This document shows positions 25,283 through 33,821 of a DNA stretch of 56,396 bases, in pieces (the stretch's first letter is position 1; each line of letters opens with the position of its first letter). A program made the translations under genes and the position numbers. Source of the stretch: an uncultured bacterium (GTDB taxonomy: Bacteria > Babelota > Babeliae > Babelales > Babelaceae); assembly GCA_903831405.1 (NCBI GenBank), contig CAIKXM010000034.1, forward strand, positions 1 through 56,396. The letters run 5' to 3'. The notes beneath the pieces were generated by a model, which saw nothing but the letters and a program-made list of their open reading frames with translations, made no database searches and was not told where the DNA came from.

Positions 25283-25756
25283 TTACAACATTTTCCATAC
25301 ACCACACAGCGCTATCGCGAGCGCATCAGTGGCATCAAGTGGCAAACCATCAAGAGAAACTTTGGGAAAAAGCATTTGCAAAACCCGCGCAACCTGCTCC
25401 TTCTCAGCGCCACCAAAACCAGTAACAATCTGCTTGATCTCACGTGGCGCATACTCATGCAATGCAAGCGAATGCTTCTGCGATAGCAGATAGAGAGCCC
25501 CGCGCAAATACCCAAGCTTTAAAAAATTTTGTGCATTTTTACCCATAAAAGAGGTCTCAAGCGTGAGCGCCGTAATGGAATGGGTCTGTATCGTATCATT
25601 AAAAAAATCATAAAAAAGCTGCAGACGAACTGGTATCGACAGGCCCTGCGCCATCTTAAAAACACCAACATCAACAATGCTCAATCGATTGCCCGTACAT
25701 TCAATTATGCTATAACCAGCAATACGAAACCCCGGATCAATGCCAAGCATTTTCAT
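25283..25756 (-). CDS. ruvC: Crossover junction endodeoxyribonuclease RuvC
   Basis: This 157-residue resolvase cuts Holliday junctions. The four catalytic acids are in place at family spacing: Asp7 in LGIDPGF, Glu67 in LTLETSF, Asp141 and Asp144 in DATDALAIAL. The segment MGKNAQNFLKLGYLRGALYLL is the typical RuvC helix. I use the ATG at 25756, one base after the stop of the upstream methyltransferase gene; this gives the usual family start and length, whereas a longer frame would overlap that gene. It is last in a leftward run with dnaB. The ruvA and ruvB genes are not in this window. Confidence 0.93.
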   Translation of the reverse strand: MKMLGIDPGFRIAGYSIIECTGNRLSIVDVGVFKMAQGLSIPVRLQLFYDFFNDTIQTHSITALTLETSFMGKNAQNFLKLGYLRGALYLLSQKHSLALHEYAPREIKQIVTGFGGAEKEQVARVLQMLFPKVSLDGLPLDATDALAIALCGVWKML

Positions 25757-25757
25757 T

Positions 25758-26486
25758 TTAGTTGCTAAACTTAAGATGATATACATAGGTCGGTGGAACA
25801 TTGCGCAAAACAAATACTTTCTTTTTTTCTATTGCCGTTGCACAAAAATCCTGCACTTCTTTCTTTACTAATTTGAGACAATCACATGACGCACCCCAGG
25901 TAAAGGTAGTCTTGATATCCGGCAACCAGCGATACTCGATATATGACCAATGACCACCAGGAGCAAGAGAATCACGTATCGCGAGCAGGCAACCTTGCAC
26001 AAGCAGTAGTGGAAATGCATTAAAAGGCAATGTAGTAATCACCACGTTATACGAATGCTTCTGGATGTTGTACAGATCTCTAAATTTTTCAAAACCACAG
26101 GCATACACGCGAACACGCGCGCTGCCCTTTGCGCTATACTCTTCGCTCTCAACCATACTGGTTAATTTTGCTGCAAGCTCACTATCAGACTCAACAATAT
26201 CATACACATCGCCAGGACGAAGGTTCTGTAAAATTTGACGAGTAACTACACCCGTGCCAGCACCAGCCTCGAGAATATGATAGGGAGTAGTAGTAACAAC
26301 ACTGTCTCGATTGCACACATAACGCGTCAGCTCGCGACAGGTATAGGGCGATGAGGGTACCACTGAGCCAATCTCATGGGGATGTTTTACAAATTCTTTT
26401 AAAAAAAGCTGCCACTCAGAAGGAACAACAAAACAACAAAACGAGAGAACGCTTAACAGCGCGAACACATAGACAGATTTCTTCAT
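25758..26486 (-). CDS. SAM-dependent methyltransferase, phospholipid N-methyltransferase (PmtA)-like
   Basis: This 242-residue protein has an N-terminal hydrophobic segment (VFALLSVLSFCCFVVPS) that could be a signal or membrane anchor. Next comes FLKEFVKHPHEIGSVVPSSPYTCREL, the characteristic entry of PmtA-type phospholipid methyltransferases, then the SAM-binding motif ILEAGAGTGVVTRQIL, the acidic strand VYDIVESDSELAAKL, and the NPPY-like position as TTLPFNAFP. PmtA-type enzymes methylate phosphatidylethanolamine towards phosphatidylcholine at the membrane; a related rRNA dimethylase-like fold is the main alternative. It overlaps dnaB by 4 bases (ATGA) and abuts ruvC, so it is translationally coupled to replication genes, an odd partnership. 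Confidence 0.72.
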   Translation of the reverse strand: MKKSVYVFALLSVLSFCCFVVPSEWQLFLKEFVKHPHEIGSVVPSSPYTCRELTRYVCNRDSVVTTTPYHILEAGAGTGVVTRQILQNLRPGDVYDIVESDSELAAKLTSMVESEEYSAKGSARVRVYACGFEKFRDLYNIQKHSYNVVITTLPFNAFPLLLVQGCLLAIRDSLAPGGHWSYIEYRWLPDIKTTFTWGASCDCLKLVKKEVQDFCATAIEKKKVFVLRNVPPTYVYHLKFSN

Positions 26487-27853
26487 TCTTCAGCCTCATC
26501 AAACAGGGTTAATTCTTTTTGAAAGTTCATATATATAGTTCCCGTTGGACCGTTTCTATGCTTACCAATAATAAGTTCGGCAGAAGAAGGATTTTCGGTA
26601 TCAACGTTATATACAATGTCACGATATAAAAATAATATTAAATCAGCATCCTGCTCAATAGCACCAGACTCACGCAAATCCGAGAGTAATGGCCGACGCT
26701 CAACACGACTATCAACCGCACGCGAAAGCTGCGACAGCGCAACAATAGGAATTTGCAGCTCTTTTGCCAAAGCCTTAAGCGAGCGAGAAATTTCGGACAC
26801 TTCTTGGTGACGATTCTCATGCCGCTTGGATGAATTAATCAATTGGAGATAGTCAATCACCAACATATCCAAGCCTTTTTCCATCTTCAGTTTACGCGCT
26901 TTTGTTCGTATCTCAAGAATACTTTGCATTGGTGTGTCATCTATATATAGCGGCATGGACGCAAGCCGCGATGCGGTTGCCGTTAATTCAATCCACTCAT
27001 CTGAGGTAATAGTTGCCGTACGAATAGCCTGATGATTAATGCGAGACTCACTTGAGAGCAGTCGGAGAGCAAGCTGCTCCGCGCTCATCTCGAGTGAGAA
27101 AAATCCAACGTTGCGACCAGCCTGAACTGCTTGCGTTGCAAAGCGTAGCGCTAAGGCAGTTTTACCCATTGAGGGACGTGCAGCAAGAACAATCAAATCA
27201 CCCTTCTGAAAACCACTGGTAATTGCATCAAATTTTCTAAACCCTGTCGAAACTCCCGTGATACCTTTTGTCATTCCATTGATCTCAGAGAGATGTTGGA
27301 ATGTTTTTTTTAACCATACGGTAAGCTGAACAAATGATTGAGATGACCTTTTTTGTGCAATTTGAAAAATCGTCTGCTCAGCCTCATCAAGAACCGTTTC
27401 TAAGTCTTTATCATTGCTGTGATAACACTGATTGATTATTTTCGAAGCCGAAGTAATAAGCTCGCGCAAAACATACTTCTCACGAACTATGCGCGCATAA
27501 TGTTCTACAAGACCAAGTGCGGGAATATTTTCTTGCAAAGAAAGTAAATATTCCATACCGCCAACCTCATCAAGAACCTGCTGCTTTGATAATTCATCGG
27601 CAACCACAATACTATCAAGTCGTTTGTTATGTTGGTATAAATCAACAAAAACACGAAACAGCGTCCTGTGTGATGGCACATAGAAATTTTCTACAACCAA
27701 TATTTCGGATACGATAACAATGTTCTCATCATTTAAAAGTAATGAACCAAGAACAGCGCGCTCAGCATCAATATTATGAGGCAAGCTTTTGCCCAAAAAT
27801 TTTTCTGCCGCTATAATGCGAGTTTTTTCTTGTACTACTTTTTCCGTATACAT
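26483..27853 (-). CDS. dnaB: Replicative DNA helicase DnaB
   Basis: This 456-residue hexameric helicase unwinds DNA at the fork. The N-terminal domain begins SLPHNIDAERAVLGSLLL. The RecA-like domain shows Walker A RPSMGKTA (residues 226-233), then FFSLEMSAEQLALRLLSSES, Walker B LVIDYLQLI and the arginine-finger region RESGAIEQDADLILFLYR. No intein is present. I use the ATG at 27853; a TTG three codons earlier is possible. It follows rplI by 230 bases and overlaps the next gene by 4 bases. The rplI-dnaB order is common in bacteria. Confidence 0.96.
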   Translation of the reverse strand: MYTEKVVQEKTRIIAAEKFLGKSLPHNIDAERAVLGSLLLNDENIVIVSEILVVENFYVPSHRTLFRVFVDLYQHNKRLDSIVVADELSKQQVLDEVGGMEYLLSLQENIPALGLVEHYARIVREKYVLRELITSASKIINQCYHSNDKDLETVLDEAEQTIFQIAQKRSSQSFVQLTVWLKKTFQHLSEINGMTKGITGVSTGFRKFDAITSGFQKGDLIVLAARPSMGKTALALRFATQAVQAGRNVGFFSLEMSAEQLALRLLSSESRINHQAIRTATITSDEWIELTATASRLASMPLYIDDTPMQSILEIRTKARKLKMEKGLDMLVIDYLQLINSSKRHENRHQEVSEISRSLKALAKELQIPIVALSQLSRAVDSRVERRPLLSDLRESGAIEQDADLILFLYRDIVYNVDTENPSSAELIIGKHRNGPTGTIYMNFQKELTLFDEAEE

Positions 27854-28083
27854 TTTTACCAATCAGTCGATTATAATATACAATGCTATTTTCTTTATTT
27901 TCTCAATGTACGTATGTATAGCCAAGCTTCTGTATATACCAAGATTCTTTTAGTTTTATACAAATAGTATGGGCACAAAAGCATATATATCTTTATATAG
28001 TAAAAAAGTAACTAAAAATATTTTTTTAAAACCCATGCGCCAATAATTTTAAAAAAAGTACCCATTCAATAGCTACTACCCTG

Positions 28084-28527
28084 CTATTCTGCCATAACTT
28101 TTACGGTTACTGATGGCTGCAATTGTGAAGACAATTTAATAGTTACACTATGAGAGCCTTTTTCTTTGATGTTTTTGCCAAAAATCACTTGATTTTTAGA
28201 TATTCCAACCCCATTTTTTGCAAGCTCATCAACAATTTCTTGTGCGCTTACGGCACCATACAGCTTACCGTCATTATGAATTGGTTTTTTGATTTTGATT
28301 TCAATTGAACCAATTTTTTGTGCTAGCAATGATGTTTTTGAAGCAACTTCTTCTTTGCGATTTTCTACCAAATGAATTTTTTGTTTATAATTTTTTTCAT
28401 TTTCGGGAGTAATTTGGATAGCCAATTTGTGCGGAATAAGATAATTGCTTGCAAAGCCTGCAGACACCGTAATAATTTCTCCTGCAATACCAACTTTTTC
28501 TACGTCTTTTAACATATATACGTTCAT
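28084..28527 (-). CDS. rplI: 50S ribosomal protein L9
   Basis: This 147-residue ribosomal protein binds 23S rRNA with its N-terminal domain (MNVYMLKDVEKVGIAGE, with the typical GFASNYLIPHKLA) and extends a long helix to a C-terminal domain. I start at the ATG at 28527 because GGAG lies 5 bases upstream and the family starts here; an ATG at 28542 would add five residues. The usual length is about 148. It precedes dnaB on the same strand. Confidence 0.95.
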   Translation of the reverse strand: MNVYMLKDVEKVGIAGEIITVSAGFASNYLIPHKLAIQITPENEKNYKQKIHLVENRKEEVASKTSLLAQKIGSIEIKIKKPIHNDGKLYGAVSAQEIVDELAKNGVGISKNQVIFGKNIKEKGSHSVTIKLSSQLQPSVTVKVMAE

Positions 28528-28621
28528 ATAAGCTCCATCCATTTTTAACTACATAGCTATAAAAAAAACCGTTAACGAACCTTAAGTATAAACATAAAAA
28601 AATTCTTCTCAAAACAATTTT

Positions 28622-28975
28622 TCAAATAACTCTCCTGCAATTAAATATAAGCGCATTGTTGCAATAAACATCTCCTATACATATTTTTTTATCTACTGTT
28701 TGTATTCTAACGCAAAGTAAAGAGTCACCTCTAGTATACAGACTTGTTGTTTTTTTAAACCAAAAAATCTTTTCATTACACACATCACCTGATTTGCTAT
28801 GCTCTTTCATATAGGCAGCTAATGCGTATTCAAACATATTTTTTGCTACTCGATTTTGACGATGTTTCTTAATAATCATGTGCATGCTTTGTATATGTAT
28901 TCGATACATACCCGCATATACAGCGAGCATGCAACACAAGACCGCCCCCAGTAATCCCGCCATAAATACATGCAT
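28622..28975 (-). CDS. Small membrane-anchored protein in a pseudopilin cluster
   Basis: This 117-residue protein starts at the ATG at 28975, set by AGGGGA 7 bases upstream, only 4 bases past the stop of the upstream pseudopilin gene. One N-terminal transmembrane helix (FMAGLLGAVLCCMLAVYAGMY) precedes a basic helical stretch and a Cys-rich C-terminus (VCNE, LCVR, ICIG, YCNN, FNCRR). It lacks the G-F-x-x-x-E prepilin cleavage motif, so it may be a diverged minor pilin or an assembly factor. Position and size suggest it works with the two pseudopilins. Confidence 0.6.
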   Translation of the reverse strand: MHVFMAGLLGAVLCCMLAVYAGMYRIHIQSMHMIIKKHRQNRVAKNMFEYALAAYMKEHSKSGDVCNEKIFWFKKTTSLYTRGDSLLCVRIQTVDKKICIGDVYCNNALIFNCRRVI

Positions 28976-28979
28976 ATCA

Positions 28980-29465
28980 CTATCCCCTGCAAAGAATAAC
29001 AAACTGTTTTTTGGACTTTCCTACAATAGCAATACGCACAAAAGCATTCGACTCACTACTGCCACGATCGATACACAAAGACGTACATACACCTAATATC
29101 TTTTTTTGAGTCGGTTTCCATTGCTGCGGGGCAGCAGAAGCAGGGCCTACCTCACTGTATAAGATATTGCCCCGTTTTTTTACACAACGATGTACTCCAT
29201 CCGCACACTGCCACAAGGTGCTCGTTTGCTTTGATATGGTAAGAACAACCCCTTGCGAAGATTCGATAGCAGTTAAAAACTCTGAGAGCTGCTCGATCAT
29301 GCAACAATCTTCAACAAAAAATCGTCCATCGATAAGAAACGCATCGTACGCGGGCATAATGCGATACATACTGTACATACATAATGAAATAATTAGCAGC
29401 CCTATGCTTGCCGCAAGCATAAACTCCAATAATATAAACCCTATAACCCTTTTTTTTGGCTTCAT
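28980..29465 (-). CDS. Type IV pilin / type II secretion pseudopilin-like protein
   Basis: This 161-residue protein starts at the ATG at 29465. The prepilin peptidase motif is clear: a short basic leader MKPKKRVIG, then FILLEFMLAASIGLLIISL, with Glu at position +5 of the mature protein and a hydrophobic helix behind it. The remainder is a small globular domain with several Cys (EDCCMIEQ, QCADGVHRC, VCTSLCID). A GTG four codons earlier is an alternative start. Such proteins form the minor pseudopilus tip in type II secretion or competence systems. It lies in a three-gene leftward cluster; no ATPase or platform protein is in the window. Confidence 0.75.
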   Translation of the reverse strand: MKPKKRVIGFILLEFMLAASIGLLIISLCMYSMYRIMPAYDAFLIDGRFFVEDCCMIEQLSEFLTAIESSQGVVLTISKQTSTLWQCADGVHRCVKKRGNILYSEVGPASAAPQQWKPTQKKILGVCTSLCIDRGSSESNAFVRIAIVGKSKKQFVILCRG

Positions 29466-29479
29466 TATATTGTCCACGT

Positions 29480-29911
29480 TTATTGTCCACGCCTATCGCA
29501 GAAAACATATTCTGCTTTTTTTACCAGTTTATTTCCGCTTTTATTAACCAAACTTTTTTTATTTATCAGAGAAGATGAAGATATGGTCACTATATACACA
29601 CCACGCTCTCTATCATGAGTAATCACACGGGCAAGAGTATCGTTAGTACTAGCGCTAACACGAGAGAGAATCGATGACAAATCAGCAGCAGTAGACAAGT
29701 GTAAACCTATTTTTTTACTATAATTATCAAACAATAATTCTTGCATATATTCTTCCCTGCATTCACAAAGCGCAGATGAATATGCGCGATACAAATACGT
29801 TGCAGCGCTTATTACCACCAACAAAATTACGGCAGCTTGGGCAACCTCAATCAAGAAGAAACCTTTTGCTTTGTGTTGATTGTTAAAAAATTTACTATGT
29901 AAGCTAGTCAT
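29480..29911 (-). CDS. Type IV pilin / pseudopilin-like protein
   Basis: This 143-residue protein has the prepilin leader ending in KAKG and the mature start FFLIEVAQAAVILLVVISAATYLY, with Glu at +5 and an uninterrupted hydrophobic helix. The leader is 17 residues, longer than most. The globular part is short with Ser-rich strands and a closing VFCDRRG. It is first in the pseudopilin cluster, 14 bases upstream of the next gene's ATG, and lies head to head with the exported J-like gene at 30002. Role inferred: a minor component of a type II secretion or type IV pilus machine, fitting the large exported proteome. Confidence 0.75.
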   Translation of the reverse strand: MTSLHSKFFNNQHKAKGFFLIEVAQAAVILLVVISAATYLYRAYSSALCECREEYMQELLFDNYSKKIGLHLSTAADLSSILSRVSASTNDTLARVITHDRERGVYIVTISSSSLINKKSLVNKSGNKLVKKAEYVFCDRRGQ

Positions 29912-29918
29912 ATAATTA

Positions 29919-29947
29919 TTGAACTTAAAAATATCATCAGGTATTAT
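29919..29947 (+). promoter_or_regulatory. Promoter of the 30002-31087 gene
   Basis: TTGAAC (29919-29924), a 17-base spacer and TATTAT (29942-29947) in the 90-base gap between divergent genes. A transcript starting near 29954 would have a leader of about 48 bases. Confidence 0.5.
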
Positions 29948-30001
29948 GTAATAGTGGTGAACTTCATATCTTGACTAACCTATAGCAATAAAAGGGCGTA
30001 A

Positions 30002-31087
30002 ATGAAATACTTTTTGTTTTTATCGATCATATTACTTTTTGTCGCACAAGACATTTCGTCAAAAGCAACAATAAGCACAGACCCCAAAAGCATATCAGGG
30101 AATACTAATGGTAAAATCCCCAATATGAAAGACATGAAAGAAGTACTCGACAAAGAACCGCTCGACCTCAAAGAAGACGATGGCAAAGTCACCCCCGAAG
30201 ATGTCGAAGAAATGCAAAAATTTATTGAAGGACTTAGTGATACTGAGCGCGCTGAACTCGAAAATCTGGGACGTGAAATTATCAAATCTATGGACCCTCA
30301 AGAATTACAAGAATTTGCAGGAGCGCTGGGTATTTCATCTGACGAGCTATTAAACGAGGCAAATAAGCCGTTAGAAAAAGCACCTATCGAAGCGGTTAAG
30401 CCCGTAGAAAAACCAGTTATTGACGTCAAAGTATCCGGATCATCAGCATCGCTAAAAGTTCGTGATACAACCGCCGAAACCGTAGTCAAAACGCTTATCA
30501 AACATCTCACTTCGCTACAAAGCAAAGAGAGTGAAATAACAAAAGCAAATAAAAAAATTGCATCACATAGCACTGATATCGTAAATTTAATCACCTACCT
30601 CAATACCATTGTCAAAAAATCGTACTACAAGCAACTAGTCAGTGAAAAGTATCTTGATTTGTTTAGACTGCTCGAAGGATTAAACAAAATAGTTGAAAAA
30701 TATGAACCTCGCATTGTTATTGCAGCTCAAAAGAAAACTGATACAACATCTCCCTACGCAATACTGACTGTTTCGCCTACAGCAACACACAAGGAGATAG
30801 AGACTGCATATAAAAATCTTATGGCGAAGTACAGCGATAGTGAAGAGAATGAAGACGCCCTCACCATGCAAACAATTGAAGAAGCGTATGCAGAAATTGG
30901 CGATGAGAAGACACGCAAGCAGTACGACAGAGAACATACCGCGCAAGAAAGCTATGATCAAAAACTTTCTGGCGAAACAAAAACAGCATTAAGTGAAATT
31001 GCAACGGAATTCGAAAAAGTTTTCTCACGAGAAGATATTTTGAGCTCCATTGAAGAATTTATAAAAGCATTCGAGGTTGCTGCATAG
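30002..31087 (+). CDS. Exported J-domain-like protein lacking the HPD motif
   Basis: This 361-residue protein has a signal peptide (FLFLSIILLFVAQDIS). Residues 50-125 are acidic and helical; 155-245 form a helical domain shared with the next gene; 250-309 read as a J-domain: SPYAILTVSPTATHKEIETA, then AYAEIGDEKTRKQYD. The loop that should hold His-Pro-Asp reads KYSDSEE (YSD at 277-279), so it cannot stimulate an Hsp70 in the normal way. A C-terminal helical block (residues 315-361) is also shared. AAAAGGGCG precedes the ATG. Exported, HPD-less J-like proteins might bind J-domain partners or host chaperone targets (inference). Confidence 0.75.
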   Translation: MKYFLFLSIILLFVAQDISSKATISTDPKSISGNTNGKIPNMKDMKEVLDKEPLDLKEDDGKVTPEDVEEMQKFIEGLSDTERAELENLGREIIKSMDPQELQEFAGALGISSDELLNEANKPLEKAPIEAVKPVEKPVIDVKVSGSSASLKVRDTTAETVVKTLIKHLTSLQSKESEITKANKKIASHSTDIVNLITYLNTIVKKSYYKQLVSEKYLDLFRLLEGLNKIVEKYEPRIVIAAQKKTDTTSPYAILTVSPTATHKEIETAYKNLMAKYSDSEENEDALTMQTIEEAYAEIGDEKTRKQYDREHTAQESYDQKLSGETKTALSEIATEFEKVFSREDILSSIEEFIKAFEVAA

Positions 31088-31117
31088 TTAGCAAACTGTA
31101 TTTTTTAAAATAACAGT

Positions 31118-31167
31118 AGAGAATAACGGATAGAAAATAATCACTTCTATCCGTTATTCTCTGTTTT
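31118..31167 (+). terminator. Terminator after the first J-like gene
   Basis: An 18-bp perfect stem (31118-31135 with 31145-31162) with a 9-base loop is followed by GTTTTT. It lies 31 bases past the stop at 31087, so the two J-like genes are probably separate transcripts. Confidence 0.85.
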
Positions 31168-31265
31168 TAAAAGAAGTTTGTTACGTAGTTGAACTTCACC
31201 CCCGCCTGGAGTATCTTGGGGTACAACAACCCCTGGCAACTTTTTTAATGAAGGATACGACGCAC

Positions 31266-33680
31266 ATGAGACGCTTTTATTTTCCCCTGTATGTTTGTTT
31301 TGCTTGTACGTTTATCACCGCTGTCAATACTAATAACAACCCTAACAACACATTTACCGTTCCTATTATTGATACGGTAGCACAAGCAATCAATACCAAA
31401 AATAATACCGAAAAAATATCGCCGATAGAAGAGCTAAAATCGCTCCAAAACAATACCGCTCATAATTCGAGCATCGACGAAAATAATACTGAATATAGCG
31501 AAACTCAAGACAGAGAAAATACAGAAACACAAGAATACAATTCACTACAACAAGAACTTAGTGAAGAGAGTCCATCTTTTTATTCCTACAAGACCTCAAC
31601 AAGTGATAACCTTGCCGCTCTGGTCGAAAAGCTAGAGTCACTCAATCAAAAAAGTGCTTCACTATTCTTTAGAGAAAATAAACTAAAGTCATGGCATCAA
31701 GAAATTGCTGACATTATTCATTATGTACGCATTATAAACAAAAAAGAGCATAACAAACGCCTTGAGCAAGAATCATACAAACCGCTACACGCTGCCCTTA
31801 AAGAACTTACACAAACGCTTGCCACCTACGAGCCATTAATAATCATTCCTGATATAACAAAAATCCTCCAAGAATCCCCCTACGCCATTCTTGGAGTAGA
31901 AAAAAATGCAACAGACGAGGAAATTGCCGCTGCATATCAAAATTTTTATCAGCAGTACACGGCAGAAAATATACAGCAACGCATGCAACAAGAGAATGCA
32001 AGCGAAAAAGACATTAAGCGCGAAAAGAAAGCAGGGGCAATTGTTCTTGCAACCGTACAGCAGGCCTATGACAAAATAAAAACAGAAGCAGACAGAGCAG
32101 CCTATACAAGCCATGAAGGAGAAGAGCATAGTGACCAGTTATCAACAGAGTCCAAAAATGCACTGCAAAAAATCACCGCAACGCTTGGCCGCCTGCTCTA
32201 CTCAGGGCAATTACTAACTCAGATAGAAAAATTTATCAAAGAATACGAACCACAAGAACTCGAAAAGAAAAAAGCATTAACAAAGTCTGAGCTTGAACGT
32301 ATTGGTGAAGAAAAAATTCGCCTCTCACAACGCCCAACCCCCTCTCAAGCTTCGCAGTCAAGAGACTATGGGTATGGCTATGGCAGTGGAGCTGATTATT
32401 ACCCTGGCGGGGATTATGGAAACTACGGCGGAGGTAGCTATGGTGGCAGTTATGATGGCTATGACCCATATAGTCTAACACAACCAGTATCAGGCGGATC
32501 AGAGATGAGTGGAAAAGGCGGAGGCGGAGCTTCGGGAGGTCCCGGTTCTACAGACAAAGGCAAAACTGACAAAGATAAAGACAAAGATAAAAAAGAAGAA
32601 GCAACTCAATTGAGCGAATCAAAAGAAAAAAAAGAGATCAACAAGAAATTTACAAAAATAGAGGCAAACCACCATCAACTTAATAAACTTCTTTCATCAT
32701 TAGACAAATTAGAAGCAGATGAATTAAAAGCAAGGCGAACGGCGGCGATAGAGAGTGGCAGAAGTCAAACACCACCCGTAGGAACAGACGGACCACCGCC
32801 AGCACCAATTGTGATTGGACCCCCAACACAAAAAGAAAAAGATGCAAAAACGTTAGTAGATGACCAAAAAAAGGGTATTAATGATGCAGCGAAAAAGCTC
32901 ACTGAGTTGTACACAGAGCTATTGGTTGATATCAAAAACGCGCAACAAGCTCAACCAGGAACAACAGTAACAGGCCTCACACAAAACGAGTGGAATGCTT
33001 GCAAAAATAAAATGAACAACTTAACAGGCTTAAGCAAATATGCTATTGAAAAGCTTAGAGAAATAAAACACCCTAGAGATGCTGAAACCATTGCAATGGC
33101 TATTAACGAAGTACGAACATATCTAAAACTACCTCTTATTTTGGGACCAAATGCTACTGATGAAGCGAAAGCTGGCACAAAAAATACACCAGCAGGACCT
33201 ATTATCCTTAACCAAGCAGAAGCAAGCAGCAAAAAAAATCTGCGCACTTTTGAACAAGCTCACACAACGCTCGAAGATGCGCTCATAAACCTCGAAGAAG
33301 CTATAGAGACAAGAAGCAAAATACCTTTGGGACAATCACCAATAAAAACAATGAGATCAGACAAAGCAATTGGAGAACAAGTAGAACAACTCGCCCAAAA
33401 AGCTCTAGAATTAGTTCAAATATACGATCGACTGAACACCAACAACCTCGCCCCAAAAGAAATCGCTCTGTACAAAAAAGCCATGGAAAAATTTGAAGCA
33501 AAAATAATAATGATCATAGAACAACTTGCTAATAGAAAAGAAACCAAATCCATTGCTCAACAACTGGAATCAGCCATTGATACTTTCAGAGAAAAACACC
33601 TTGACATGGATCGCATTAGAGCACCAAAAGAAGAGACAGATTCTCAAGAAGATGCTACAACACCCCAAGAACAAGGGTAA
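31266..33680 (+). CDS. Large exported J-domain-like protein lacking HPD, with Gly/Tyr-rich linker
   Basis: This 804-residue protein starts at the ATG at 31266, because AAGGA lies 10 bases upstream and the signal peptide (RRFYFPLYVCFACTFITAV) then begins at once; an ATG at 31248 is possible. Residues 25-110 are Asn/Glu-rich. About 110-200 is a helical domain, and about 202-285 a J-like domain (SPYAILGVEKNATDEEIAAA, then VQQAYDKIKTEADRAAYTS), where QQYTAEN replaces the HPD loop and an insertion is present. About 365-430 is Gly/Tyr-rich (DYGYGYGSGADYYPGGDYG) followed by a KDKDKDK run. The rest is charged helix. The three-part core is paralogous to the previous gene. Confidence 0.75.
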   Translation: MRRFYFPLYVCFACTFITAVNTNNNPNNTFTVPIIDTVAQAINTKNNTEKISPIEELKSLQNNTAHNSSIDENNTEYSETQDRENTETQEYNSLQQELSEESPSFYSYKTSTSDNLAALVEKLESLNQKSASLFFRENKLKSWHQEIADIIHYVRIINKKEHNKRLEQESYKPLHAALKELTQTLATYEPLIIIPDITKILQESPYAILGVEKNATDEEIAAAYQNFYQQYTAENIQQRMQQENASEKDIKREKKAGAIVLATVQQAYDKIKTEADRAAYTSHEGEEHSDQLSTESKNALQKITATLGRLLYSGQLLTQIEKFIKEYEPQELEKKKALTKSELERIGEEKIRLSQRPTPSQASQSRDYGYGYGSGADYYPGGDYGNYGGGSYGGSYDGYDPYSLTQPVSGGSEMSGKGGGGASGGPGSTDKGKTDKDKDKDKKEEATQLSESKEKKEINKKFTKIEANHHQLNKLLSSLDKLEADELKARRTAAIESGRSQTPPVGTDGPPPAPIVIGPPTQKEKDAKTLVDDQKKGINDAAKKLTELYTELLVDIKNAQQAQPGTTVTGLTQNEWNACKNKMNNLTGLSKYAIEKLREIKHPRDAETIAMAINEVRTYLKLPLILGPNATDEAKAGTKNTPAGPIILNQAEASSKKNLRTFEQAHTTLEDALINLEEAIETRSKIPLGQSPIKTMRSDKAIGEQVEQLAQKALELVQIYDRLNTNNLAPKEIALYKKAMEKFEAKIIMIIEQLANRKETKSIAQQLESAIDTFREKHLDMDRIRAPKEETDSQEDATTPQEQG

Positions 33681-33714
33681 ACAACCAAAAAAAATAACCA
33701 CAACAAAAAAATAC

Positions 33715-33733
33715 GTTAAAAACTGTTTTTAAC
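33715..33733 (+). terminator. Weak AT-only hairpin after the large J-like gene
   Basis: An 8-bp stem (GTTAAAAA with TTTTTAAC) around a 3-base loop lies 35 bases past the stop at 33680. It has no G+C core, so terminator strength is doubtful. Confidence 0.35.
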
Positions 33734-33821
33734 AAATAGGGAAAAAAGAGCTCACTAAAAACTAGTAATACGCGTATTTTTACAAAAAAAAAGAGTATCC
33801 TTTTTAAAGCAAAAGGCGATT

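Noticed and set aside
32340-32560. Gly/Tyr-rich tandem sequence considered as a DNA repeat array
   Set aside because: The GGY-like repeats are irregular at DNA level and are explained by the low-complexity linker of the J-like protein.
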